Source: Bin34 sp965219935 (GTDB taxonomy: Bacteria > Chloroflexota > Anaerolineae > Caldilineales > Caldilineaceae). Taken from it: a stretch of DNA of 64,000 nt. The stretch's first letter is position 1. Each line of letters opens with the position of its first letter. This document shows, piece by piece, positions 52,586-63,012 of the stretch. A program made the position numbers and the translations under genes. The DNA is taken from the NCBI GenBank assembly GCA_965219935.1, contig CBDCOU010000003.1, forward strand, positions 4,030,001 through 4,094,000, written 5' to 3'. The notes under the pieces are model-generated. The model was not told the DNA's origin. It was given only the letters and a program-made list of their open reading frames with translations, and did no database searches.

Positions 52586-53899
52586 GTGACCAAAGGAACT
52601 CACTTGCTCAGGAGTGCCTTGCTGGCGCTTCTGGCGTTGGCCGTGATCAGTGGAGGCAGCTTGGCGGCTGGCGACCTGTTCGACGACGACTACAAGGACT
52701 GCCCCCACAAGACCCGTCTGCGGGACGGTCAGATTGCAGACTTGTCCGTAAACCGCGACTCCGAAGAAGAGGATGAGGTCAACGTTGCGTGGTCGGCTAC
52801 CGATCCTGCAACTTGGGGTTTGGGAGCTAATGCCTACAGCACGTCCCTCGTGGTAATCCTGGACGACGGCGACCTCGATACCGAGACCTTGTCGCTGGGT
52901 TCGAGGAAGACCACCTTTAGCGGTGTTGCCACCGGCAGAGAGGTGACGGTCCAGATGGCGATCGTGGTCGATACCGCGGATGGCAAATACCTCATCAGCG
53001 ACATTCTGGAGCAGAGCATCAACCAGAGCCTGACCGAGCCGTCATTCATGGCGACCGTACAGCAGATCACGACTGCTGCAGTTGCAGATGACCCTGGCAC
53101 ACCCGCTACCGACGAGACCGTCGCGGAAGTGCTGAGGGCAACCGGCGGTTCCATGTACTACGTGGGTTACAACGAGAACTTCGGTAACTACAAGGATGAC
53201 ACGTACAGCATCGCTACCCGACCAGAGACGGCGAGGTTGAACATCGGCCTTGCCCACTCCGCCAATGAGAAGTCCGGCGATCGGGACGATGTGGACTTTG
53301 AGGCCTACGTCCTGCGGATCACCGACGAAGATGGCGATGTGGTCTCTGAAGGAGACGATGTTACTTCCAAGCCAACCAGCTATGGCACTACCAACAGACT
53401 GGTTTTTGGGACCTTGGATCAACCCGCCACTGTCTCCGTGAAGTTCCAAAACGTCAGGCTTGACGATGATGCTCAGGCTGCGTTTTTTGATAATGGCACC
53501 GTGCCGGCAGGTGAGTCCGATGCTGATCCGCCAGTCGCCGGTACCTACGACCCAGATGCAGAAACAGGAGCGACCTTCGCCCCTGCTGATGCGGGTCTGT
53601 CCACTATCGCCCCTGCGGCCGGTACTGCTGTGAACACCCTCTTCGCACCGGTTCCGGACGAGCATCGGCTTTTCCCAACCGACGCGCTCTCCAGTGATGT
53701 GACCTACACGATTACGGCGTGGGCCATCAACGACGACGACGAAGTCATCAGCCCGGTCGCCAAAATTAAGGTGCGTCCGATCGACGAGAGGGTGACTCTG
53801 ACAGCAGCTTTGACAGACTACGTAGGCACCAATGGCGATCCTACAACTGCAGGGGTCGGCACCAGGATATTGGCCACTGAGTTCACGGTGCTTGATTAG
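52586..53899 (+). CDS. Secreted protein of unknown function, acidic, strand-rich
   Basis: A 437-residue protein from GTG 52586, with GAGGAG eight bases upstream; the frame extends further up but without coding character. It starts with a signal peptide (LLRSALLALLALAVISGGSL, cleavage near LAA-GD). The mature protein is very acidic with repeated DDGD/DED patches (VVILDDGDLDTETLSLG, LRITDEDGDVVSEGDDVT) and beta-rich spacing; VNVAWSATDPATW and VTYTITAWAINDDDEV resemble fibronectin-III or cadherin-like strands. No anchor at the C-terminus. Codon use is regular and the frame is clean, in contrast to its neighbours. It has its own strong terminator. Confidence 0.75.
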   Translation: MTKGTHLLRSALLALLALAVISGGSLAAGDLFDDDYKDCPHKTRLRDGQIADLSVNRDSEEEDEVNVAWSATDPATWGLGANAYSTSLVVILDDGDLDTETLSLGSRKTTFSGVATGREVTVQMAIVVDTADGKYLISDILEQSINQSLTEPSFMATVQQITTAAVADDPGTPATDETVAEVLRATGGSMYYVGYNENFGNYKDDTYSIATRPETARLNIGLAHSANEKSGDRDDVDFEAYVLRITDEDGDVVSEGDDVTSKPTSYGTTNRLVFGTLDQPATVSVKFQNVRLDDDAQAAFFDNGTVPAGESDADPPVAGTYDPDAETGATFAPADAGLSTIAPAAGTAVNTLFAPVPDEHRLFPTDALSSDVTYTITAWAINDDDEVISPVAKIKVRPIDERVTLTAALTDYVGTNGDPTTAGVGTRILATEFTVLD

Positions 53900-54004
53900 A
53901 GGGCAGGACGGATAGTCATTGTCTGAAACACACAGCAGCCTGAAGTGGGACGGGGTGCGAGACAACCCCAAGGCCATCCAAGGTTTCTGACACACAGAAG
54001 TGTG

Positions 54005-54039
54005 AAGACAGCCACCCAAAACGGGTGGCTGTCTTGTTT
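54005..54039 (+). terminator. Rho-independent terminator after the secreted-protein gene
   Basis: AAGACAGCCACCC and GGGTGGCTGTCTT form a perfect 13-bp stem around loop AAAAC (54018-54022), followed by GTTTG. It lies about 105 bases after the stop codon at 53899. Confidence 0.8.
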
Positions 54040-54362
54040 GTTGGAGGAATTGCCTCACATTACATGGGGTGGTGATGTGTCCGAACGAACCGCGGACAAG
54101 ACTTGAGATGTTTTGACCATGATGGGCAAGCCCTCCTTGTGCTAGTCTGGGTTTGGGACCAAACTAGCTGTGGACAAGGAATTAAAGGTCGTTGATGCCG
54201 GGGCCTATCATCGTGCCCACGTAGCACTCCTCTTGACAGCCTTCTTGCCATGGTCCGACACGCACTGTGCACCATTGAATTCAAGGTTCCGCTGGTTGCA
54301 ATAGGGGCCCTGTGGTCCGGGTAGACTTGCACACTAAGCTCTGGCGCTTTCTACACGGGGTC
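54040..54362. other. Gene-poor stretch before an IS630 copy
   Basis: No supported gene; no IS ends or hairpins noticed. Confidence 0.35.
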
Positions 54363-55180
54363 CACTAAACATTTCGCAGGACTTAATCTGAAGGTGTCAG
54401 CTGTGCGTTGACTTGCCGAAAGGCGGTCTCCACGGCGGCCGTCAGCGTCGCGGTGGATGTGAAGGTGCGTTGGGGCATGGCCCCCGTGCTTGACTGTCCG
54501 GAAGGTGCGTTCGATGTCGTTCAGTTCCGGGATGTAGGCCGGCAGGTACCAGAGCCAAATGCCGCGCTCGGCCAGCTCCCACCGGGCCTGCCGGACCGTG
54601 CGGGAACGGTGGATGGAGGCGTTGTCGAGGACCATGATGCGCGGGCACCCCGTACGCCCGGTGGGCGGTAGGGAGGGGCTGAAACCGGTTTCGTCGAGGC
54701 AGAAGATGTCCAACTGCCCGTCCTGGCTCTTTTTTTGAGTCACGCCAGTGTCGCCCCCGCGGCGGTCGCCAGTTCCGGGTCCTGCCGGTGGCGCACGCTG
54801 GTATGCGTGCGTCGCCACTGGGCCCCATGCGCTTCAGATACAGGCGCACAGTGCGCGGCTTGAGGTGGATGTCGGCCTCTGCGGCCAAGGCTTCCGAGAG
54901 GGTGGTTACGGTCCAGGCCTGCGGCTGACCCAGCAGGCGATCCAGCACCGCTTCAATCCGCTGCCGGCGTTCCAGGTCGGGTGGAAAGCCGGTCGGCTGC
55001 GGATGCACGGCCGCCAGGCCCTGGTCGGCAAAACGGTGCAGCAGTGTGCGCACGGTGGCCTCGCAGCAGTCGAGGTGGGTCGCCAGCCGCGGGACTTTCA
55101 GGCCGCTGGCGGAGAGCAGAAGGGCCTCCACCCGTAGCCGCACGCGCGGCCGCGGCCTGCCCATTACCTACAAGTCAAGC
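54363..55180 (-). mobile_element. IS630-family copy 2 (third group), frameshifted
   Basis: The right terminus CTAAACATTTCGCAGGACTT at 54366 matches that of copy 1. The transposase begins ATG 55164 and is intact for the first 150 residues: MGRPRPRVRLRVEALLLSAS, HLDCCEATVRTLLHRFADQG (the HTH missing from copy 1) and LAAVHPQPTGFPPDLERRQR. After a shift near 54745 it continues LDIFCLDETGFSPSLPPTGR, IMVLDNASIHRSRTVRQARW and IPELNDIERTFRTVKHGGHA. Sequence between the two Asp motifs is partly missing, so the copy is dead. The left terminus is lost into the IS4-type copy. Confidence 0.8.
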
Positions 55181-55182
55181 GA

Positions 55183-56546
55183 CGGCCAGCCACGGGAGGG
55201 CCCTGAGCGTTTCGTAGGCGGCCGCGCGTTCTCCCAGCTGCAGGTAGCCCTCCCAGATGGTCGGCGGACCCGGCGGCGGATCGTGATTGCGCGCGAGGTA
55301 GCCTCCCAGCCGGGCCAGGGTCAGGACGGTCGCCCCTAGGGTGGCGGGCACCTCCGAGTGCCTGCCGGTGCCGGGCGATCCTGGAGGACCTGGATTCCAG
55401 GGGCGTACAGAGGAGGGCGGCCGGCCGTTCCGGGGTCTCCCGTCCGAGCAGGGTCAGGGCCAGCAGGCGCCAGGCGATGATGGCCTGCATCGTCACCGGC
55501 CGTGCGGTGGCCCAGGTATGTGACCCGACACCTGGTCTTGAGCACGCGGTGCCAGTCGATGCGCCCGCGCAGCCGATACCAGGTCAGCACCTGGACCGCG
55601 TCGGCTTCACAGGTGATCGGCACCGTGGTCAGGAGATGCCACACCAGCGGCTTGACCCCCGGCAGTGGGTGTCTTCGCACGCTCAGACCGTACAGGGTGA
55701 CGGACTGCGCATGGCGGTCTGCACAGTTTCGGGGTGGCGGCACGGTCAGGGGCCGCCAACACAGGCCGACACGCGCCTGACGCGCCGCGCGGGCTGCCGG
55801 CGGGTGCCGGTCCGGGCCGACTGGCGGGGAACGTCCAGGGTCCGCCGGGCCAAGGTGGCCCAGAGCCGGGGCTGGTCCGGGCCCAGTGACCGGTCGTGTT
55901 GGGAACGCACCAGCAGGTCGTAGGTTCCCCTGATCCTGCTGGTGCCGAAATAGCGTGAAGATGTCCCCCTCCCGGTCCATGACGGTGACCGGCCGCACCC
56001 CCTCCAGCTCCGCGGCCAAGGCTGCACAGGCCTTCAGGCCCTCCTGTCAACGAGCCGTCCGGCTCCCGGCGTGCGTGTCGTACTGGATGTGGGGCACCCC
56101 CAGCGGGCATGGGCATCCAGCACCAGCAGGAAGTGCATGTGCAGGCCCTGCGTGCCTGCCGCCGCCCGATTCCGACCGATCAAGCCCAGGCCCGCACAGC
56201 CGGGATGGTCCGCGCAGTTGAGGGCGGTCCCGTCCTGTACGCAGAGCACCCGTCTGGCCTGCTGCCTGCGCTGCAGGGTGCGCGCCCGGTGGGGGGCCAG
56301 GATCCGGCCGGGCGTCACCTGCGTGTCGTCCGGCCGGTCCATCAGGCGGTAGTAGCCCTTGACCAGGGCCCGGTCGGGCTGCGCCGCCCCGGGAAAGGAG
56401 GCCTGGGGCGCCTGAGCCTGGACCCGGGCACAGCGCACCAGGTGCCGGCTCAGACGCACATCCTCCAACGGGGCGTCCCCCAGTTCCTGCTCCGCCCAGC
56501 GAGCGCTATCCAGACCCGCACCGGATGCCAGAGGTCGGGGTGCCAT
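55183..56546 (-). pseudogene. IS4-family (IS50-like) transposase, copy 1, catalytic Glu deleted
   Basis: From ATG 56546 the protein starts like Tn5-type transposases: WAEQELGDAPLEDVRLSRHL, QASFPGAAQPDRALVKGYYR, VLCVQDGTALNCADHPGC (first Asp). Later frames give VMDREGDIFTLF (second Asp) and YRLRGRIDWHRVLKTR. Copy 2 has YRLRWRIEDWHRVLK here; copy 1 lacks three bases and with them the Glu of the YREK motif. Frame changes also occur near 55950 and 55530. The C-terminal domain (GGYLARNHDPPPGPPTIWEG) continues to 55190. Not functional. Confidence 0.8.
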
Positions 56547-56659
56547 GATCCCCTAACACCCCGCCGACGGAATCCATGAGGCCTCGGTGGCGCCCCGGCC
56601 CCCGCACCCGGCCGGCTCCCAATACGGCCGGCAAACAGGACAGAACGAACAAAAAAGAT

Positions 56660-57540
56660 GTGGGGCATGGGCAGGCCACAGCTCCGGGTCGTGGCGCAGG
56701 GCCAGCACTTGGAGGTCCCTGAGCGTTTCGTAGGCGGCCGCCCGTTCTCCCAGTTGCAGGTAGCCCTCCCAGATGGTCGGCGGACCCGGTGCCGGATCGT
56801 GATTGCGCACGAGGTAGCCTCCCAGCCGTGCCAAGGTTCAGGGCAGTTGCCCCCAGGGTGGCGGGCACCTCCCAGTGCTGGTGCCGGGCCCGATCCTGGA
56901 GGACCTGGATTCCAGGGGCGTAAAGAGGAAGGCGGCCGGCCGTTCCGGGGTCTCCCGTCCGAGCAAGCGCCAGGCGATGACGGCTTGCATCGTCACCGCC
57001 CGTTCGAGGCGGTCGCCCGTGCGGTGGCCCAGGTATTCGACCCGACACCCGGTCTTGAGCACACGGTGCCAGTCCTCGATGCGCCAGCGCAGCCGGTACC
57101 AGGTCAGCACCTGGACCACGTCGGCTTCACAGGTGATCGGCACCGTGGTCAGGGGCCGCCAACGCAGGCCGACACAGGCCTGGCGCGCGGCGCGGGCTGC
57201 CGGTCCGGGCCGACTGGCGGGGGACGGCCAGGGTACGCCGGGGCTGGTCCGGACCCAGCAACCGGTCATGTTGGAAATGCACCCGCAGGTCGTAGGTCCC
57301 CTGGTCCTGCTGGTACCGAAACCGCGTGACGATGTCCCCTTCCCGGTCCATGACGGCAACCGGCTGCACCCCCTCACGCTCCGCGGCCAAGGCCGCACAG
57401 ACCTTCAGACCCTCCTGCCAACGGGCCGTCCGGCTCCCGGCGTGCTGTGTCGTACTGGTTGCTGGATGCCCAGCGACACCCTCTGGGCATCCAGCAACCA
57501 GCAGGGAGTGCAGGTGCTGGCTCAACCTTTCGCCTCACCG
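56660..57540 (-). pseudogene. IS4-family (IS50-like) transposase, copy 2, 5'-truncated
   Basis: A direct repeat of copy 1, nearly identical over long stretches, but lacking the N-terminal third. It keeps VMDREGDIVTRFRYQQDQGT, YRLRWRIEDWHRVLKTGCRV (intact YREK), MQAVIAWRLLGRETPERPAA and GGYLVRNHDPAPGPPTIWEG, in three frames. Its 5' border at about 57455-57501 is a perfect 19-bp inverted repeat. Confidence 0.8.
57455..57501. repeat. Perfect 19-bp inverted repeat at the truncated end of IS copy 2
   Basis: CTGGTTGCTGGATGCCCAG (57455-57473) and its exact complement (57483-57501) flank a 9-base loop. The right arm is normal IS coding sequence (LLVLDAQ region, also present in copy 1); the left arm is a local inversion-duplication of it. 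Confidence 0.85.
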
Positions 57541-57610
57541 CTGGCATCTGTTGATGCGGGAAACTGATGTCGGCAACGGACTGTGCCCTTCAGCCAAGGA
57601 AATTGCACCT

Positions 57611-58483
57611 AAACGGGTTTGGGCTTGAGGCCGATCAGTTGGCACAGATAGTCCTTGTTCCAGGCCTTCGCCAGCCGCTTGTTGGCAATGGCCACCTTGA
57701 GGGGGGCTAGTTCTGCTGCAGCATATTGTGGAGCCATGCGCTTGAGGATGGCCATGTTATGGACGGTATGGTCCGTGCGGATCGGCTGTTGCCCTCGCCA
57801 AAGACCACGTCTAGGACCCAGTGGTGGGCATTTTCGATGCTCCAGTACCGTTACGCCGTCTGTAGCAGCAGCAGGGCCTTGGGGGGCAGGCCGGAAATGA
57901 AGCAGCGGGTATTGGTCGTGATGCGGTTACCGCAGCGGCGCTTGGACTCGACCCGGACCAGGCTGGCCAGGTCGCACCATTCGCGGTCGTCCACATGGGC
58001 GAGATAGACGGAGTCACCGATCATCCAGCAGCAGCGGATCTCAATCCTCAATCCGGCCCTGATCCTTCCCGATCGTGTCCGCATAGGCGCAGGGACTCCA
58101 GGCCCCGGCTTCGATCGTGGTAGCCGCGCACTCTCTTGCCGTCGATGGGCATGACCTGACACTCGGTCAGGGTAAAGGCGTCCTGCACCCAATCTCGAAA
58201 GCCCTCTTTGAACCAGGCCGCGTCCAGTCGTGCGAGGGGATGCCGTGGGGCAGCTCCAGGAAGGTGTGCAGCCAAGCCTCGTTGAACTGGCCGAAGAGGG
58301 CGATGGTCACGAAACTGTCGGCACCGCAGAGCAGATGACCGCCAGCACAGACAGGACCAGAATGTCCGTCAGGTGGTGCAGCTTGGTCCGGTTGCCCCGC
58401 GGATTCTCCAGGATTCCCAGAGTCTCGACCGGGGACGAGGGCATCGGGCTGTCCAAGGGGTTCTCCGCGGGCTGAATCCGGAA
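57611..58483 (-). pseudogene. ISAs1-family transposase, frameshifted
   Basis: Pieces read in order on the minus strand: HHLTDILVLSVLAVICGADS, VTIALFGQFNEAWLHTFLEL, ECQVMPIDGKRVRGYHDRSR (Asp), LASLVRVESKRRCGNRITTN, CFISGLPPKALLLLQTA, IENAHHWVLDVVFGEGNSRS (Glu) and NMAILKRMAPQYAAAELAPL, ending near 57611. All are ISAs1 (H-repeat type) hallmarks. At least four frame changes are needed. Confidence 0.82.
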
Positions 58484-59261
58484 CCTGCCTGTTGTAGCCA
58501 CGGACCACAACCCATTCGGTTGGCCCAACCAACTTAGATGCAATCGCCCTACCCTGCGGCCGAGCGACTGGATGTTTCCGAACGAGAGCATTAGTCCACC
58601 GCCTGCATCCAGCAAGCGGTGGACATCCCTGTGTTGCTAAATCCTTTGAGAGCCGGATAGTTGTTGACCGCCATCGTGGAAGTACAGAGGTGCTTAGCTC
58701 GCAGGCGTTCAGCTTCCTGCTTGATGACTGCACCTGCGCCGGACGCGGTCACTTAACCGATCCATGCCCTATGGTTGGCGACATTCTGCACTGGGTTGCA
58801 TGGCCGTGCTCAGTGCAAAAGCCCGCAGGAGTATGGTGATGTGTTTCTCTTGGAGGAGGAAGCCAGTAAGGACGGACCGTGCATGGATTCTGGTGCCGAC
58901 TGCCAGCCGGCACCAGAGTATGCTTGTAACCTGCCTATTGCCAGATCAACCTTCGTTCAACCATGTCGGCTTGGGTTCCGAGCAGAAACTCCTTGAACAA
59001 GGCACAACTCTCCTGAGTACGACCTTATGGCTTGATCCTCCGCCCGAAGGATCAGCCGCAGTGATCGTCCACTGACCTACAAGGAAGCGGATGCACGGGT
59101 CATGTAGCAGAAGTTGAAGAAGGATTCTCCTAACGGTCGTATACGCTCAACATTTCGCACGACTTACTTGACATATGCAGTTATCCTGCTGTGACGCTGT
59201 TCCGGCATCGGCCCCTCGACTGATGCGAGGCTACCTACTGCACGGCTTTACGGCGCACGGC
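58484..59261. other. Gene-poor stretch
   Basis: No supported gene. The sequence CTCAACATTTCGCACGACTT at 59147-59166 matches the terminus of the IS630 third group (CTAAACATTTCGCAGGACTT), so an end of a third copy lies here, detached from the coding scrap at 59262. Confidence 0.45.
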
Positions 59262-59465
59262 CTGCAGGCTGTGCAGCCTGCAGCTGCTCGGCTTTCCTTC
59301 CGACCTGGCGCGGCGACAACAGATTGAGGAGGCCCTGGATCGCCTGCTGCGCCAGCCGCGGGCTTGGACCGTAACCACCCTCTCAAAAGCACTGGCCGCG
59401 GAGTAAGGACATCCACCTCAAGTCGCGCACCGTGCGCCTGTACCTGAAGCGGATGGCTGCACTGC
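59262..59465 (+). mobile_element. IS630-family copy 3 (third group), scrap
   Basis: About 200 bases match copies 1 and 2: in changing frames GFPSDLARRQQIEEALDRLL, AWTVTTLSKALAAE and SRTVRLYLKRM. Only the region between the HTH and the first Asp remains. Confidence 0.75.
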
Positions 59466-59560
59466 ACACCTCGTATTCGTCCAGCCCCCACCTCTTGCTT
59501 GGGTCGTCTTGAAACTGCTCTCAATGCACCCGCGCGTGCCGGCCACCAGATTGCACCCTC
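59466..59560 (-). mobile_element. IS701-family scrap
   Basis: A minus-strand frame reads GTRGCIESSFKTTQARGGGW then TNTRC, a degenerate version of SRWRIENAFKLAKQEVGLDE and YEVR from the remnant at 31184-31860. The DNA match (CTCGTATTCGTCCAG) supports it. Confidence 0.6.
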
Positions 59561-59705
59561 GTGGTGCGAAAGCGATGTCGGCTTGCCAGTCGTCCAAGTT
59601 CTGGCTCCGGATCCGCCAGGAGCCAGAACTTGGACCCACAACCACAATCTGCACGGGGACAGTTGGGGTAGTGTGACTTCGCAACCCACAAACAACGTGA
59701 ATCAA

Positions 59706-59733
59706 AACAGCCCCGGCATCTGCCGGGGCTGTT
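59706..59733 (-). terminator. Terminator hairpin for the 59914-61350 gene
   Basis: AACAGCCCCGGCA and TGCCGGGGCTGTT form a perfect 13-bp stem around a 2-base loop. Read on the minus strand the hairpin is followed by TTGATTC with a short T-run (GCTGTTTTG), about 180 bases after the gene's stop. On the plus strand it has no T-run. Confidence 0.65.
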
Positions 59734-59913
59734 CAGCTTGACCGTCCTCCGGAGGGTTCAGGTCAAATAGTCATGGCTACATGGCTTCGGAGCCACCGTC
59801 GCCATCGGGACAAGGACCGGAACCCCTCAGGGTCTCGGCGATGTCCAACTTCACCAATACGGGCTTTGTCCAAGTGCGCATTGCTGTTTGTCTCCTGGTT
59901 CGGATTTCGGGGA

Positions 59914-61350
59914 TTACTTCAACTGATTGTTGAGGTGAGCGATAACGATACCTTGCCTGTCATCCGCAGCTGTCGATGGGGGAGTAGCTGCGGGATCAGA
60001 GAAGCCGCCTACCGCTCCGTCACCACCATAGAACGCGTCTGCGAACGATGATTCAGTATCCGCGTTCCAGATGGAACGATCGTCGCCGGTGTTGTCTTCA
60101 CCAAGCCACCTTACGGCGTCATCGTTTTCGTCGTAGTCGCCGACGATTTCGTGGACTGCATCCTGGTATTCAGCGAACGTCTGGTCAAGAGCCTTCAGAT
60201 CATCCGGAGCTTCAAACATCACGGAGGCAGTGTCGCTCATGGCCTTGAACTTTCCACCAACCATACGGCCCAGCGCGACGGACAGGGTCACATCACCACT
60301 TTCGGAACTGTATACGACTCGGTAGTAGTCGCCCTTGAATTCGTCGCTCGCGTATTGGAAATCGCCCCCGGTCTCCACTCGCTGACTGGCTATGGTTTTA
60401 CCATTTTCGTCCACAGCCTTGAACAGATAGTGAGTGTGACCACAGTCGCCGCCAATGTCGTCGCAGAGGTCCTCCACATCACCGTCCTTGTCAAGGGACA
60501 GCATGTCAGCCTGCTTTTCGGCACCTGTGAGGTTCGTGACATGGTCGAAGGGTCCGTACACCGTGGGGTTCAGCCATCGGAAGGTGTGCTGGCCCAATTC
60601 GTCCTCAGCAGTGTAAAAGCTGAAGTGCGTCCCCTCGAATTCAGGGTCGGCCAAGCCGATCGAACGCCAACCGTACTGGCAACCGGAAAGGGGTGTCCCA
60701 GCTGTCCCGGGTGTCTCAACGGTGCAGGCACCAACTGCGCCACCATAGCTCGGGGGCGTGTTGGGGGTGGCAGTGGTGTCTAAAGGCGTGTATTGGACCA
60801 GGTCCCACTCCAGCCCACCCAGGAACGGCGCGCTCAGCAAGGTTGTGGCCGAGCTGCTGTCCTGCGCACGCTGATCCGGGCTGATCTGCACCGTGTTGTG
60901 ATTCACGGCATAGATCGTCACGTAGTACTTGGTGCCAGGCTCGAGGTTCAGGACTTCCGTTACCGTGGAACCTACGACCGCGGGCCGGGCGATCAGTGAA
61001 GACGACTTGTAGTTCGGCACGCCCAACGCGTCGGAAGTGCCCGGATCATCGTTGCCGGGCTCGGCAACGATGACGTAGCCATCGAAGTCGAAGTCGGTGG
61101 GAATGTCCTTGAAGCTGACTTCCAGGAGCCCGTTCTCGATGTCGCCGTCATAGTCGAAGCCAACCAGGTCCTGGGCACTCCAGGTGGACGGAGCTTCCTT
61201 GGCCGCCACACTGACGATTTCGACTTCATCCAGCATCTGGCTGGAGCTGCAGACATCGGCCGCCGAGGACGGCAGCGCCATGGCCACCATCAGCGTCAGG
61301 GCCAAGAGCGTCAACGTGCCCAGCCTGAACAATCCTCTCAATCCCTTCAT
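59914..61350 (-). CDS. Secreted fibronectin-III-like protein
   Basis: A 478-residue protein from ATG 61350, GGGAGG nine bases upstream. The signal peptide is clear (LFRLGTLTLLALTLMVAMAL, cleavage near SSA-AD). Residues 30-160 look like one fibronectin-III domain: GLLEVSFKDIPTDFDFDGYV, then VTEVLNLEPGTKYYVTIYAV (the LxPGTxYxVxV motif). The rest is acidic with Cys pairs (EDLCDDIGGDCGHTHYLF) and no anchor. It parallels the 52586 protein in acidity, strand-rich layout and clean reading frame, though they share little sequence. Function unknown; export inferred. Confidence 0.75.
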   Translation of the reverse strand: MKGLRGLFRLGTLTLLALTLMVAMALPSSAADVCSSSQMLDEVEIVSVAAKEAPSTWSAQDLVGFDYDGDIENGLLEVSFKDIPTDFDFDGYVIVAEPGNDDPGTSDALGVPNYKSSSLIARPAVVGSTVTEVLNLEPGTKYYVTIYAVNHNTVQISPDQRAQDSSSATTLLSAPFLGGLEWDLVQYTPLDTTATPNTPPSYGGAVGACTVETPGTAGTPLSGCQYGWRSIGLADPEFEGTHFSFYTAEDELGQHTFRWLNPTVYGPFDHVTNLTGAEKQADMLSLDKDGDVEDLCDDIGGDCGHTHYLFKAVDENGKTIASQRVETGGDFQYASDEFKGDYYRVVYSSESGDVTLSVALGRMVGGKFKAMSDTASVMFEAPDDLKALDQTFAEYQDAVHEIVGDYDENDDAVRWLGEDNTGDDRSIWNADTESSFADAFYGGDGAVGGFSDPAATPPSTAADDRQGIVIAHLNNQLK

Positions 61351-63012
61351 ATCACACAGCCTCCCATGGCGATTCTCCGATTTAGGCGGCGATTGTAGTC
61401 GCCAAAGCACGATAACGACGCGCTGGGGTCATGTGACCCGCATGAGATTAACTCTATCACAGGCAGCTTGCCGAATCCCGTCGGCCGACGGCTGATTCCT
61501 GCCCTGAGACCGAGGGTTTCAGACCTAATTCGGACTGCTATCTGACGTGCGTCGAATCGCACTCGGATCCGGGTCGATGGTGGCCTCTTGCGATGCGCCT
61601 GCGCGGACCGCCGCGACCCCTCCGGACAGCCCCTGTAAACCCTTCTGAGACCGCCTCTGACGCCGCTCTCGCACCTCGTCGTTGACCATGGTTCCGGGAC
61701 GGAACACCCCGTCACCAGACACACTACTTAATACTGTACCCGTGCCGTCCGGCGAACCCCGTACCTGCCACTCCGTCGGCCTCTCCCGCTGTTCGCATCG
61801 CCTCCTCTGTCGCGAGCCCTGGTCTGCCACCACCAGGCTTCCCACAGCCCACAGGTTTCCCGGACTTCTGCCAAGCTTCGTCCGTGCAGAAAGCCGGCTC
61901 GTCACCGTGAAGGTCGGCCCTTGGGGCCGAAACCCACTCCACTCACTCATCCACTGTGAAGGCCGCGGCAGCCACGGCCTTGAACTCCCCCTCGTCCACC
62001 CCCAGGAACCCCGTCTACAGCTCCCGATGGTTCATGCACACTCTCGCCGTACCGGTCCTCCGCTCGCGACTTTGCATCCAGTGACCGCTTCCGCCGCATT
62101 GGCGCTCCAGGTGCTCCGTACCCCCTCCTCACCACGTTCCATTGCCTTTTGCCCGTCCTGTCACCGCCTGCAAGTACACCCGCCGCCCGATCGTGGCGGT
62201 GTCGCCGTCATCCTTCCTGATAACTCACCGTCATCCTTCGCACTTGCCTCCTGTCAAGTCCGTCTGCCAGTGGTGGGCGCTCCCACCGGCCGTATCCGGT
62301 CCCTGCTGCTGGCAGATGGCCCGCAACCCTGGCAGTTTTCTGGTCTTCAACCGCATACCGGTCGGGAAAGACAGCTCCCGACACCTGGGTCGGCCGTGTT
62401 TCAACAGGGCTAGGACCTCCGGGTTTCAGTCGGCGAAACGAGTTGCAGCATTCGATGCCGGCCGGCAGCTGCTGACGCGAGTGGATTTCCCCCTTCATTG
62501 CACTGGCAACCCACGGTTGTCGAGTGACCCCGGCCGCAAGCCGGGACACGGTATGGCGTGCGCGGTGGAGGGTTCATTCGTTTGCAAGGGAGCGTGAAGG
62601 CCCGCAGGACGGATTTCGGTCCCGCGGTCGCTGGAGGCAGTCCCGGGTTCTGTGCTGTGCGTGGGACCTGAATTCCCCAACAGCACACCGATTAAGAAGG
62701 AGATTCTGCGTCGCACCGGGACATCCCAAGTTTTTGAAGGCAACCGTCCCGAATAGGGTCAAATCCCAAAAGCGGGCTGTGAGGAGGCCTGGAAGGTGGA
62801 TGCCTTCCGGCAGCTGGCGCGGGACGTCGACGAAGGTGAGAGCCTTCGGCGGCAATGAAGTCGCGGGAGCATGCACAAAGCCACCGTCTGCCTGACGATT
62901 CCTGTGCATCATGCGGGTTGGGGACAGGAGCCACCACCTTTCCCGGTGTGGAGCACGCGTGCATCGTTCATCCCATCCACGGCAGGCCCTGCATGGGTCG
63001 GGAAGCCCTTGA
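61351..63012. other. 1.66-kb stretch without a supported gene
   Basis: The first 100 bases hold the upstream region of the secreted-protein gene. Beyond that, open frames on both strands translate to Arg/Pro/Ser/His-rich sequence without motifs or ribosome sites. The plus strand from about 61700 to 62350 is rich in C and T, the mirror image of the G/T-rich tract before the 52586 gene. Nothing further is recognised. Confidence 0.4.
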
